A stretch of 64,000 nucleotides of DNA, from NCBI GenBank assembly GCA_013339895.1, contig JABACO010000011.1:1764042-1828041 (forward strand), written 5' to 3'. The stretch comes from Ephydatia muelleri. Its lineage: Eukaryota; Porifera; Demospongiae; Spongillida; Spongillidae. Position numbers and translations under genes: made by a program. The notes under the pieces are model-generated. The model saw nothing but the letters and a program-made list of their open reading frames with translations. It was not told the origin of the DNA and did not search any database. Positions 44,810-56,754 of the stretch are shown piece by piece; positions within the stretch are counted from its first letter, which is position 1, and each line of letters starts with the position of its first letter.

Positions 44810-45440
44810 ATGGATAAGAATATTGGATAGAGGTCAGCGATAACTTTAGACTTTGGTTGTGAGGAGTCAGTAGCCAGACGAGATGCCAATTGTGAAAATG
44901 TCTGCTTTGCCTCTTGACCCCAATTGCCGTATGTCTCCACAGCAATGGGAGCACATGCGGCCCAACCCAACTCTTGGCACCTTTTGGCCATGTGCTTTCG
45001 GGTTTCTGCAGCCAGAGCTGCTGCCCCAGCCACCTGACTAGCCTCACCTAGAAAGGCTGGGCAGAGTGGAGAAGTAACAGTGATGTCAAACATCGCTGGC
45101 TTTCCTCTTTCCCACCCTTCTACAAGCACATCAGCAGGACGAGAGTGGTTGTGGTCAGGAGTGAGCCCACTACCCATCTCAATCCTCACTGGAAAATGGG
45201 CACGATGGCAAGCTTCTGCAAATACATCCCTCAGTTGGTTGTGCCAAATCACTGCATCTCCACCTCACTTACAGGAAACTGCAAGGTGGCCAAGAGGGTC
45301 AAGAGCGACTTCAGGACAAAGAGAACACAGGGAGGTATCCATACCTAGCCACCACTTAATGGCAACCTGGAATTCACTTGGATCCAGGTGTAGGCCCAAG
45401 CTAACAGAGGATACCACAGATATCCAGGAAGCAGCATGAG
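44810..45440 (-). pseudogene. Non-LTR retroelement, C-terminal nuclease-like region (copy 4, best preserved)
   Basis: Minus-strand reading gives LGLHLDPSEFQVAIKWWLGM, then a CxxC...H block (SLCPEVALDPLGHLAVSC). One TGA interrupts, followed by the best copy of the family's C-terminal domain: VIWHNQLRDVFAEACHRAHF, LTPDHNHSRPADVLVEGW, AMFDITVTSP, AAALAAETRKH, then VETYGNWGQEAKQTFSQLAS. The pattern R-P-A-D...F-D-I-T-V followed by a conserved Glu and Lys-containing helix resembles a PD-(D/E)XK (restriction-like) endonuclease core. That assignment is inference. Homologous pieces are at 1500-1800, 3322-3770, 20875-21170 and 46330-46806. Confidence 0.75.
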
Positions 45441-45489
45441 GAGCAGAGACAGCAATGAAAATAGTAATATAATTTCTTATTTATTTATT

Positions 45490-45905
45490 TATTTATTTTT
45501 CGGTCAATACAAGATACAAGAGAGTACACGAACAGAAATAAATACACATACATGATTATTATTGATGGCTGGAAATTGATCTACATCCCGACCAGACGTG
45601 GGAAGATAGAGAGAGGGCACTAGACTTGCTCCGTACTAGCTCAAAGAAGTTATGCAATTTGAAGACAGCATTGAATTTATGGAATGAGCACAAAGGTGAC
45701 AAAGCTGAAGGGTGCAACTCGGGAGTGGTCACGAAAAAAGAGGGATCCCCCACTCAGATTAGGGCCATGCAAGAGGCTGGTCACCTGGAGGCTGCTTCTG
45801 AAGACACAGTGGATAGTTTTCAAAAACCACAACTGTTGGAAGAGGCTAGACCTAAGGCTCGCTCAAAGAACAGACGTAGAAAACTAGAGAGGGGGTACGT
45901 GTAGG
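45490..45905 (+). other. Unassigned open frame, possibly element-derived
   Basis: A plus-strand frame at 45626-45904 encodes a charged, helix-prone 92-residue peptide (e.g. LKTALNLWNEHKGDKAEG; ARPKARSKNRRRKLERGY). It follows a tttattta repeat and lies between retroelement fragments. No domain recognised. Confidence 0.25.
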
Positions 45906-46329
45906 CTAAGGTTTTTTTACGGGTGAGGGTTGATATGTGTGTTTAGATTTATTATAATCAATAATCTGAACAAAAATAAAAATTAATACAAATAATAATA
46001 ATGAGATCCATGGTTGGCTCAATCTCTCTCTAATGAGGTTAGTAGCTAGGGCAATCTGTTTAGGAGAGTTGTTCTGGGTTTAACTGATTAATTTTAGGTG
46101 TCATTTTTGTGTTTTGTGCATGTTAAGATTATATTACACACAACAGAAAGAAAAAAGCAGTCTAGATAGAGTGTGTCACATAAATTATAATGATAAATAA
46201 CTATTATTATTATGAAACAACATATAACAGCTCGGATAACATTACAAGTTGACAACAAACACACAAATGCACACACAAAACAACTAAGCGAACAGTTCAT
46301 TTTATTGTTGGGTGTTTGTGGATAGGAGC

Positions 46330-46806
46330 GGACCAGGATTGATTAAGCGTTGGCTCTAACCAATAACAAGCTGAGGCGGCCATGTAACCTTGGACTTGGG
46401 GGTGTTACCACGAATAGCTAACCAAGTAGCCACCTGTGAGAAGGCCCTTAATGCCTCTGGTCCCCAGGCCCCTTGCTATCCACTGCCAATGGTATGCTTC
46501 ACCAGATCATTTTCTGTATGTTTCTGTGCTCTGCTGCCTTTACTGAAACCCCTTGGTACATGCCGCTTCAAACATATGAAGCCGGGATGCAACAGTAATG
46601 TCAAAAGCAGCTGAGGTCCCACATCCCAATTGATAATAAGGATGTCTGCTGGTCATGTCCTTGAGTTGTCTTGTTCCCATCCAGCCAACTTCTAGATGTG
46701 CAAACAGACCAGCTCGCTGAAAGGTGCTGTAAACCACATTGCGAAGAGTGACGTGCCTGGTTGTTATATCACCTCCTCTCTTGCAAGTGACACAATGGTG
46801 ACCCAA
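46330..46806 (-). pseudogene. Non-LTR retroelement fragment, C-terminal region (copy 5)
   Basis: The minus-strand reading starts HHCVTCKRGGDITTRHVTLR and continues through AFDITVASRLH. From 46610 to 46330 it matches the + strand at about 1540-1800 nearly base for base in inverse orientation (e.g. ggaccaggattgatt; gcggccatgtaaccttgga). Stops and frame changes make it non-functional. Confidence 0.7.
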
Positions 46807-46969
46807 ATAATAATTATATTATTAATTTATTTCAATAGCAAATAAGGCATATGGCGCAATACATGCATTGATATACTGCCAAAAACTAAATATGAAACGA
46901 GGTATAGTTTACAGAACACAGAGAGTTCAGTGGACAGAAGACGAGATTTAAATACCTAAAATTTGGAGA

Positions 46970-47290
46970 AGTTTACAAAATCATCTGGTACATAGTTCCA
47001 AGTAATGACATGCTCGGTGAAATAACCATATCTGATGGCACAATGTGGTAATTCACTAGACAAAGTTTCATTGAGTCGCCACGGGTTGAGCAATAATTTG
47101 TGGCAATTTATCAAAGTGTAGAACAAAAAGTCCATAAACAATATTGCAGCACATCACTAGATAAGAAATTATTCCGCGATAATCCATACTTGAGTACATG
47201 ATTCAAGCATATGTCTAACAAATAGGTAGAAATGTCAGTGATGTGGAAGCTCTTTAATGCATCTATGATAAGCTTTTGAGGCCACATGAG
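46970..47290 (-). pseudogene. LINE 3'-end fragment (CR1/Jockey-like tail)
   Basis: The minus reading has LLDICLNHVLKYGLSRNNF and YGYFTEHVITWNYVPDDFVN. The second resembles the 'F..RV...WN.LP..VV' block near the end of many LINE ORF2 proteins. Stops occur. Clade not determinable. Confidence 0.45.
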
Positions 47291-48450
47291 CACAGTGCAT
47301 GAAGAATATCATATCAGTGGGCAGATGAACTCCATTATTCTTAATAGTGGGTACAGCATCCAATGGGTGTCTGGAAAGAAAGTACGATGCCTTAGATTGC
47401 CAAAGGAACATACACTGATTACTTTGCTAAGAGAAACACACACATATACACACACATACACACAAACACATATACACAGAAACATACAGATGTAATGTGC
47501 ACGAGGCATGGGTCACACCTATATGTTGGTTTTACCACTAAACAGCAGCAGCGTACACCAAGAACCCATAGTGAACATCAAAGCTGCTCATCACCACTGT
47601 ATTAAAATGTTCTAGCCATTGGCAATAATTCATGGGTATGTGTGCTTGTTGATACAGTCGCGGCTCGAGTAACAGCTCGGTACTGTGAAAAATTGTGACT
47701 TCATCGCATTTTTGCGGTCCCACAATTTCATTAGTAACCTCCACGAGGTTGCTATTACGCACGGTCTAAACTAACTGACAATGCTAAAAAACAATTTCGG
47801 TCACACGGCCTATGATGCAACTTCACCGCATCCCCTCGTGATGCGTGGGTGGTGTTTTACGTTGTATTGTTTCGTTTGGACTCACCCGAAGACCGAAGTG
47901 TTTTGGTTCTCTTGCTTCACGAAATACACAGAACTAAAATATTCGGACACAAACGCCAGTGAACTGAGGGCAAAGACACGCCAATATTAGCGCGCGCTTA
48001 CCGAAAATCGTGTGGTAGGCCTAGACGACAGGCAATGAATTGATGACGGATTAGCACAGCGTACCTGCGACAGACTCCACACACACGCAGACATATATAT
48101 GCTCACGTCTCAAACGTGCTCATGGCAGTTTTACTTCAATGGTATCGCTCACAGTAGCTGCACGTATTCTTGACTCTTGCGCTATTGCTATCCATGCGCG
48201 AGTGCATACCGTTACACAGCATAGCAGCACACGCTTTTGAACGTCTCATCGATTGGTCCAGGCATATGTTAAAGACCATCTAATCTATGGTCGAGGTAAA
48301 ACCATCGTGTTATAGAAACCCGCTTAGATTTTAGCAACGTGACACTTCAAATTTTCTTTTTATGACGTAATAGGATCGAAAGTAAAACTTCTTAAGCTAC
48401 GTCATCACATTCTAGATATTTCTAGTAACGGTATGCACTCGCGCATGGAT

Positions 48451-48511
48451 CAGGGGCGTATCCAGGATTTCAGCGAGGGGGGTGCTTAAGGTCAGGCCCC
48501 ATACGAAAAGT

Positions 48512-48573
<62 letters not shown>

Positions 48574-48663
48574 GGGGGGGGGGGTGGGGGGGGGGGGGGG
48601 GGGGGGGGGGGGGGTGGGGGGGGGGGGCGGCGGGGCAATTCGCTTCAGGTCCCGATACAAATA

Positions 48664-48699
<36 letters not shown>

Positions 48700-48721
48700 A
48701 TTCGCTCGGTCCATCGAAAGT

Positions 48722-48759
<38 letters not shown>

Positions 48760-48930
48760 CGATACCTTTGTTTGACCAAAGAAAATACTTTAATCGTTAA
48801 TTATAACGGTTCCATTTGACCAAGGGTGCTCAAGCCTACACGCGCGCGCGAAAGAAACTTGATTGTCGTTTTTAATTTAATATTCATTCTTCATTTTGAG
48901 ACGGAGGGGGGTGCCCGAGCCCCCTGAGCC

Positions 48931-48962
<32 letters not shown>

Positions 48963-48972
48963 TACGCCACTG
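48451..48972. mobile_element. G-run transposon nested in the palindromic element
   Basis: The ends are caggggcgtatcc and the complement of cagtggcgtattt. The interior has units of tacgaaaag, G-run, and caattcgcttcaggtcc like the element at 34526-34884, with G/C runs over much of its length. The flanks carry tggat on both sides. The opposing arm of the host palindrome keeps the uninterrupted site (complement of gcgcatggatagcaatagcg). This confirms an insertion with a 5-bp target duplication. Confidence 0.88.
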
Positions 48973-49509
48973 TGGATAGCAATAGCGCAAGAGTCAAGAA
49001 TACGTGCAGCTACCGTGAGTGATACCATTGAAGTAAGACTGCCATGAGCACGTTTGAGACGTGAGCATATATATGTCTGCGTGTGTGTGGAGTCCGTCGC
49101 AGGTACGCTGTGCTAATCCGTCATCAATTCATTGCCTGTCGTCTAGGCCTACCACACGATTTTCGGCAGGCGCGCGCTAATATTGGCGTGTCTTTGACCT
49201 CAGTTCACTGGCGTTTGTGTCCGAATATTTTAGTTCTGTGTATTGCGTGAAGCAAGAGAACCAAAACACTTCGGTCTTCGGGTGAGTCCAAACGAAACAA
49301 TACAACGTAAAAAACCACCCACGTCACGAGGGGACGCGATGAAGTTGCACCATAGGCCATGTGACCGAAATTGTTTTTTAGGAAATTTAATATGGCGTCG
49401 AAGGCGCCCTCGTCTTAGTGTTGCTAAAAAAGTTTAGTGTAAGACGGGTGCTTTTTGACACTGGATTCGGATTCCGGGTGCAATTGACCTGGTCCCTCGC
49501 GCCTTCCGG

Positions 49510-49533
49510 CCCTAAACCCTAAACCCTAAACCC
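49510..49533. repeat. Short (CCCTAAA)3 telomere-like array
   Basis: Three exact CCCTAAA heptamers plus CCC. This is the plant-type telomere unit, not the animal TTAGGG type. It lies in the extra segment of the right arm of the palindromic transposon. Confidence 0.95.
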
Positions 49534-49839
49534 AAAATATATATCCTAAAAGCGTCAATGCCGCGTTTTAGCATTGTCAGTTAGTTTAGACCGTGCGTAA
49601 TAGCAACCTCGTGGAGGTTACTAATGAAATTGTGGACCGCACTAATTTTCACTGTACCGAGCTGTTACTTTTCACTGTACCGAGCCGCGACTGTATAGAT
49701 TTGACCTATTGATTGCTCTACTATGCATGTATGTGCATCTACTTTGCAGCTACTTTCACAGCATTCTCACGTGTCAGAGATGAAACCAATGAAGTACTTA
49801 TAATAAACTTTTTAGGAGTGAGACTAAAGTACTATGCAT

Positions 49840-50150
49840 TAAACTTGATGCTTATGGTCTCAACTCTCAACTGTTAAGTAGGCATACATTTTCTTAGTAA
49901 TCGCTCTCAATGTGTTTATATTGGCAAGGATATCTCACATTCAACTCCAGCTCTTAGTGGTGTACCACAAGGCTCTGTACTTGGTCCTCTATTATTTCTT
50001 CTTTGTATCAATGACTTTCTATTCACCATCTATTGGTGTTAAAGTTTATGCAGATGACTAAACTCTATCTGACTTTGATATTAACCCTCTCTCTGAGAGT
50101 TTATTGCATTTTCATGAATGGTCTCTGAAATGGCAACTTGTGTATATGTT
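49840..50150 (+). pseudogene. LINE reverse transcriptase fragment
   Basis: The translation shows CVYIGKDISHSTPALSGVPQ followed by GSVLGPLLFLLCINDF, a classic non-LTR RT motif. After a frame change come a Y-A-D-D-like box and LLHFHEWSLKWQL. Stops interrupt it. It belongs to a different RT group from the family at 290-3790. Confidence 0.8.
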
Positions 50151-50289
50151 TATTTGTGCATGTGTGCATGCACTGTATGCATGTGTGCATGAAAAAACAC
50201 AGAATTCAGCTACTATGACAATCCACAACCCCCACCTCCATGCCCCCTTACACTCTAAAAATGACATGACCACATCATCCAGCTAGAAC

Positions 50290-51250
50290 AATGTATCAAG
50301 TCTCATCGTATGGTAATCTATGTGGGTCGCTAAGCATCCTCTTTGCAATTATACTTAAAGAATGAAGGTAGCATGCAATGATGTTCACTGAAATAATTAA
50401 CAATAAACAATTTGACTGCACAGCAAGCTCCCATGTGCTCCTCCAAAAATTGCTTATCACATTGATGTACAAACAGCAGTGGGATATTAATTGAATGCAG
50501 ACACACCAAAGTTTACTCAACATACTAAATAAGCCATAAAAAATCTAGATGCATGCATGTCAAAGCTACAAAACATCTTCTATCTTTGTCTGATATAGTA
50601 ATACTTCATAATTATGCTTGTTGGCATTTTAAATTTTGCATTCATGATACCTCATCCCTTGTAAACCCCTTCATTAAACTTCAACAGACACATTCCACTT
50701 GGTGAATTTCAGATATATGCAAGCACGTACGATAAAAGTTATGCAAATTCCTTGGTGTGTGATCAGACAATGCAAATGCTAGTAACTTCTAGAACAATGA
50801 GGAGAATTTCTGCATTGTGTATCATGGGCAATGGTGGATCTGATGCAGCATGATCTGTGAGCAATTCAAGTGCATTCAGTCAACATTCGACTAGACACTT
50901 ATGTTTCAGCATATACAGAGTTTGGAAACCACTTTATGTAGTTATAACTCAATCAGCATTAAAATAGGTTACTGGACTTGATTAATGTTCAATATAACAA
51001 TCTAAGTCATCCAAAATACTACAGTTTAAGTAAATTAAAGTCAAGTAGTATGGTTAATAAACCAAATCAAACCTCTTGAAAACATGTTGATATAATGGTC
51101 CATTTATTCAAACTGAAATAACTGGGACTACTTAATTTAAATTTAACCCTTGGTTTAGTATCCTGAAACGCTGCAATCTAGTTATCTAAAAACCTCTAGT
51201 TTTTAAACTTATTAAAACCATGTAAACCTTGAGTAACTTTATAACTTGAA
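50290..51250. other. AT-rich non-coding stretch
   Basis: No recognisable gene. Low-complexity A/T sequence lies next to the LTR element. Confidence 0.5.
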
Positions 51251-51253
51251 CCT

Positions 51254-54200
51254 TGTAGTGTTTACGGATACTAAATCACTATTAGGGCAATGTAGTTGGA
51301 TTACCCCAGACAGTACTCACACTCGTGAACATGCTACTCGATAGAGACTTAATAATAAAATCACGTGCACGAATATAACTTGCATGAATTAATGCAAAAA
51401 TGTGACACTCCCCCCCCTGACTAGTTAGACTAGTTAGGAGAAGGTCAACATCAGTTCAACTGTTCCTCTATTCGGAGCCTTGCTACTTGAGCAGCAACTC
51501 TGGTAGGCTGAGATCTCCTAGTGACAACTGTAGGTTCGTCAGGTTCACGTCGATCCATCTGGTCAGCGGGGGCCCCAATTTCAAGAGGGTACAAATGTTG
51601 TAATGGGCAATTCAATAATATGGTTGTTGTGCCCGACCGCACTCTAAGAGATGCACCTCGCACTAATCCCTGTACAAGTTTCTCCACCACGCTGTGGACA
51701 GTCATTGAGGAGGTTTGGTCTCCCACCTTCAGCTACATTGCACAGGCCTCAGGTGGTGTTCAATTCAGAACTACAAGGTTCCTGATCTGGCTCAAAAACA
51801 TGCTGAGGTACCTTCAGCCAGGATCCAATTGCACTTGGTTCGGTACCTTCAACTCCCTTGATGGGAGATTAGCTGGGTTTAAATCACCGCGACAGTGATG
51901 CCAACACTTCGCTGGAATCAGAGTGCGAATCTCTCTCACTCTGTTCTCCACAAACTGCTTCCACTCTTTGTCATAGCCCCTTATCCAATACAAGACAATC
52001 TTTGAGTCAGTATAGCAGGATGTCTTGTCAAATTTCTGTTCAGGCTGTAGTGCTTGCATGGTATTTGAAAGAAGACGTGCCAAAAGAAGTGCAGCTAGCA
52101 GCTCCAGTCTGGGAATAGTTAGTGAGTTCAGGGGAGCAACTCTGGTCCTCGAAGCAACAAATCGGATTGCACACTTGCCGGCAGAACCTAATTTCATGAA
52201 CACCACTGCGGCATATGCCCTTTGCGATGCATCACAAAATCCAATTAAGTCACAGGGATAAGGCTCTTCAACATCGTGGAAGTAGCACCTTGGAATGTGG
52301 AGAACGAGTGGTTCTTACATTCTTGACAAGCAACATCCTCCACTTCAGCAACAGCTCTCCTTCTAGTTGGTCATCCCAATCTAATCTTGCTGCACAAATA
52401 TCCTGGAAAAGTAGCTTGGAGCATACTGTCGAAGGTGAAAGGATGCCCATGGGATCATACACGCGTGCAGAGAGACCAATAACATTCCTCTTGGTAGGAT
52501 GCATGGTAACGGCCACCTTGTAGAATTTGCCAATGTCACAGACAAGGACGTCTTCAGCTGGCTTCCACTTCACCCCCAGCACCTTAACACATTCTGGTAG
52601 ATCCAGTCTTTCTCCCAAAGTGTTCTTGGTGTATGATTCGTCGTCACAGGTCACAGGTTCACGCTGAGGAACTTGAACCCCATGGTTGTCCTGAGAAGAC
52701 ATGCGTGCCTGAAGGGTTGGAGAGTTCGACACAGATGGTTGGAATGGTAAGCAAAGATAACATTATGTCCGATCCTGCCTTCGTTTCCACACTAAGACTA
52801 ACCACACTGCACACCTGAAGCCTTCCTTCTTCTGCGGCAAAGGCCTTCACAAGTAGCATCTCCTTTTGCTCCTCCTTCAATCCAAGTGCTTCACTCAGTT
52901 GTCTAGAGATGTAGGACTCTGGTGGCTACCACTGTCCAGTAGAATTCTTGTTTCGATCACAGGTGCTAGTTTACCAGGAGCCCTGACCTTGACACAAGCT
53001 GTTTGAAGCAACATTGGCACCTTGGTGCTCACAAATAGTGAAAGGGACGTTTGAGGACTTCCACCAGCGTTTGATGTTGATCCATTTGAGACATTCAGAC
53101 CCAACTGCTGACTCCCTGTCAAATTTGAGGGTCCTTGTGGATGGTGCTTGCCCTTAAAACAGATACTGGCATGGTGTCTTCCTCCGCAACTGTGACAATT
53201 CTTGGATGATCGACAGTCCTTTCCTAGGTGTCCTTTCCGCAGGCACACAAAACACCTCCACTCTTCCTTAGCGACTGTTTCCTTTCTCCAACATCGGATA
53301 CTGTCTCACAATTTACTGCAAAATGAGACTGGCCACAAAAGGAACATGACGGAGAACTACTACTGGACAAAAGGGCTGATGCAGTGGGTGGATGACCCCT
53401 GCCTGCTCCCTTTTGCACAGGTTTGGCGTTTGCTGCTGCCCTTTCTCTTGCGTCTATTTCCTTCTCTACTATTGTCATCACTGGGGTCAAGTCACGTCAG
53501 TTCTATCAACTTTTTGCATGACATTGTCCAATCTTGTTCATAACTAACCATCTTGTATGTATCATGAAGATGTGTTAAAGTGCAAAGTTTGAGCTCTGTA
53601 ACACTAACCACATTTGAACTACAGCTTGTTAACATTTTTACCATTTATGGCTGCATTGTGTAAACCAGGGGGGCGTTTCTATTTATAAAGTCATTAATAA
53701 TCAAGATATAGTACAAATAACCATGCTAATTTATAAAGTGTCATTGTATGCTTGTTTTGGTGTGTCATTTATTAAGCGTCATTAATAATGCTCGCAATAA
53801 ACTAACCATTAATGTGTGCAACGTTAATTAGGTTTTTTTAAAAACTCCTATAAAAGAACCTCACAAATTTTATATAGGCACCATCCTCAGACTATGAGCG
53901 ATCAGGAAAAGCAATAGTTAGGCGGGGACCTCTGCGGGTTATGGAGATATAGGGCCAAATCGGAGAGGTTTACGAGCCTAACAAATGTGTTAATTATAGT
54001 TTACCCTGCACAAGCTATCGTTTACACAAGCGGTTTTCTTATCTTACGTGCGGCATCTTATAGACCCACATACATGTACATTGTATTCTGTCCTGTACGT
54101 GTAACGTGTAAACCATAATTAACACATTTGTTAGGCTCGTAAACATCCCCGATTGGCCCTATATCTCCGTAACCCGCAGAGGTCCCCGCCTAACTATTGT

Positions 54201-55369
54201 TTTTCCTGATCGCTCATAGTCTGAGGATGGTGCCTATATAAATTTGTGAGGTTCTATTAAGGGAGTTTAAAAAAAAACCTAATTAACGTTGCACACATTA
54301 ATGGTTAGTTTATTGCGAGCATTATTAATGACGCTTAATAAATGACACACCAAAACAAGCATACAATGACTCTTTATAAATTAGCATGGTTATTTGTACT
54401 ATATCTTGATTATTAATGACTTTATAAATAGAAACGCCCCCCTGGTTTACACAATGCAGCCATAAATGGTAAAAAGTTAACAAGCTGTAGTTCAAATGTG
54501 GTTAGTGTTACAGAGCTCAAACTTTGCACTTTAACACATCTTCATGATACATACAAGATGGTTAGTTATGAACAAGATTGGACAATGTCATGCAAAAAGT
54601 TGATAGAACTGACGTGACTTGACCCCACTTGTTCTATCACCATCAGTTATCTCCTTACTGACTGCTAGATGTAACTCATGAGGTTAGCTTGTTCATGATA
54701 ACCGATGCAAGCATGGCACCGAATGAAGAGGATGGAACTTCAAGAGATTGTAGGCTTCTCACATGTGAGTCAACATGGTTGTGCAATTCCCGAATAGCCT
54801 TTAGGTTGTGGCCTGAAGAGACGCCCTCGAGGTTCATGAGTGTGTCCATATGAGCAGAGATGATGAGTTGTTTGTTACCAAACCGCTTCTTCAAGACAGC
54901 CACGGCTTCACTATAGTTTGAAGAGGTCAGAGTTAAATCTGCAACTGCTGCAGCTGCTGGGCCTTCCAGAAGTGTTCTCAAGTAATTAAACTTGTCAAGA
55001 GAAGAAAGCTGCTCATTGTTGTGTATGGCTGCTTCAAACGAGTGAGGTATTGGCTCAACTTTGAGACGTTTTATTTCGCCGGAGTCTATGGTTTCTTGCG
55101 CTTGGGATATGATTCTCTTGGCGGACCCACGGTGTCCTGCTCTTGTTCTTTTCTTTTGCTCAGTTCCTCGCTCATTTGTAGTGATTTCTAAAATCTGTTC
55201 TGAATCAGTTCCGCGGCTCGAAGGACCATGTAGTGTTTACGGATACTAAATCACTATTAGGTTGGATTACCCCGGACAGTACTCGCACTCGTGAACACGC
55301 TACTTGATAGAGACTTAATAATCAAATCACGCGCACGAATATCACCCACATGAATTAATGCAAAAATGA
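51254..55369 (-). mobile_element. BEL/Pao LTR retrotransposon, internally deleted
   Basis: Direct repeats 55229-55369 (5' LTR, outer end eroded) and 51254-51407 (3' LTR) share a TGT...ACA layout. Directly inside the 5' LTR is tggtccttcgagccgcgg, the primer-binding form typical of BEL elements. A purine run (ggggggag) precedes the 3' LTR. On the minus strand come a gag part (about 55000-54676, HMDTLMNLEG), CCHC knuckles (about 53240-53150, GHLGKDC and CHSCGGRHH), a protease-like segment (RILLDSGSHQ), the Pao-type connection (VLGVKWKPAEDVL; YDPMGILSPSTV), RNase H (CYTDSKIVLYWIRG) and a C-terminal integrase tail near 51700-51460. The core RT and the integrase catalytic core are missing, and frames are broken. 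It cannot move alone. Confidence 0.87.
53483..54626. mobile_element. Long-TIR (foldback) DNA element inserted in the BEL element
   Basis: Two arms of about 520 bp (53483-54005 and 54107-54626) are near-complementary around a spacer of about 100 bp. They start ggggtcaagtcacgtcag at both ends. ACT flanks both sides (53480-53482 and 54627-54629), a possible 3-bp target duplication. Differences are few (e.g. A-run length, gagaggttt versus gggatgttt). No coding region. Confidence 0.87.
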
Positions 55370-55379
55370 AGCGGAGCAA

Positions 55380-56190
55380 GCTCTTGTATTCTATGGGGTC
55401 CGCATGCTGTGGCTACTTCACACTTGCATGCATGCCCTCTTCTGCCACTTACTGAACAAAGGCGGGTTGCTAAATAAGCGAAGGAGCTAGTGCAAGCTGT
55501 ATATGCAACACCTTGGCTTTGCCTATTGACTTTGAAAACCCTTAATTGGCGCTATTGGGCCCAGTCCTTCGCTTTCTGAAAGATCTTGGTCGTCGAATGA
55601 AGGAAACGACTGATGCGGCACAGATCTATCAACTGTTTGCACTTTATACAAAAAAAAAAAAAAAAAAAAAAGACTATATACTGATGTCTGCTACGGGAGT
55701 GGATTCACAACGTAACCGCTTTAGCTTTACAAAACGTTTGCTGGTCATGTAGGGTATTTACTTTATTGTGGATTATCTAACAACTGTAATCATCGCGAGG
55801 CCGAGTGTATAGACACATCGACAACCTGCACTCGGGGGTCTTCAGTGAGATCATACTGCCATGCAGACGCTAGCATCCAATAGCAGTACAGTATGCTATA
55901 CCAAATCAAACATGACCTGTCTACAACATTGTGCCACTAATTTACACACCCCTTTGCAAGAAAGCGTGAGTGCCAAAAGTCAGTTCCTGTTTACTGGCCT
56001 GTAGCTGTTCTCGTGGACACATGCACATAATTATAATTATATCTTTTATTCATCGACCCCCAGACATGAATGCTCTAGCCAACGATACGATGGCTTATAT
56101 CACATACATGTAGAATCTCCAGTAGTTCATATACCGCACTAATAATTGAGCGCGAAAATATACACTGCATGCGCATAACATCGTCAAATA
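55380..56190. other. Mostly non-coding, with a possible element fragment
   Basis: The plus reading at 55546-55640 gives GPVLRFLKDLGRRMKETTDA, ending near a 21-bp A-run (about 55651-55671). It resembles a phrase seen in repetitive element proteins of cnidarians and sponges, but I cannot name the family. Nothing else was recognised. Confidence 0.3.
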
Positions 56191-56200
56191 ACCGATCGTC

Positions 56201-56356
56201 GTTTCTGCGAAAGGGGACCTAGCGGTGCAACGCTTACGTTGAAATGTATGGCCATGACAGATACTCCGATTTTCAGTGTGTAAGAAAGAGGTCATTTCAG
56301 ACTTCTAGAATATCAAAAAATTTGAAATCTTGAAAAAGCATGCGTTAGGTCCGGAA
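56201..56356. mobile_element. Short MITE-like repeat, copy B
   Basis: It starts tttctgcgaaaggggacct and ends gcatgcgttaggtcc, the inverted complement of its start. It shares gacagatactccgattttca with copies A and C. Confidence 0.7.
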
Positions 56357-56754
56357 ACCATCCCACATAATGCAGTTATAGATGAGAGAATGGATAAGGG
56401 GCGTATAGGAATCGTCACTGTGAGCAATTGCATAGTTAAAAAGCGACACTTACATATATAGGTGGCGGTATATAGATACATTTCATTGGTCTATCAATGC
56501 CCTCAGGACCTGGCAAGCCGAACCTATGCGAAGACTAAACAACTGATGAGTCGTAAAAGTGTTTCAATGCCAATTGTGACGAGTGCAGCACAAGAGCTGA
56601 AGGTGCGGACCGGAAATGCAGTATAGATTTGACCGATAGGTCCATTCTCTGCATGTATCACCATATACCACACTGTTCACCTCCGCCCCCCCCCCCCTCC
56701 TCCCCCCCCCTTCCCAAAGAATGAAGAAAAGACCATTTCCTCTATTTATGCTGT

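Larger units (their letters stand above)
47655..49693. mobile_element. Large palindromic DNA transposon, CAGTCGCGGCTCG ends, TA flanks
   Basis: The ends cagtcgcggctcg (47655) and cgagccgcgactg (to 49693) are complementary and flanked by TA on both sides, as in Tc1/mariner-type elements. The left arm is about 47655-48218. The right arm is about 48425-49693, interrupted by a 522-bp insertion (48451-48972). About 200 bp remain as spacer. Arms match closely over hundreds of bases, e.g. cctcgtggaggttacta and gtctaggcctaccacacgat. The right arm also has an insert of about 150 bp containing a CCCTAAA array. No transposase was found. Confidence 0.85.

Noticed and set aside
48412..48800. Poly-Pro and poly-Gly open frames
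   Set aside because: Products of G/C runs inside a transposon. Also true for 34546-34908.
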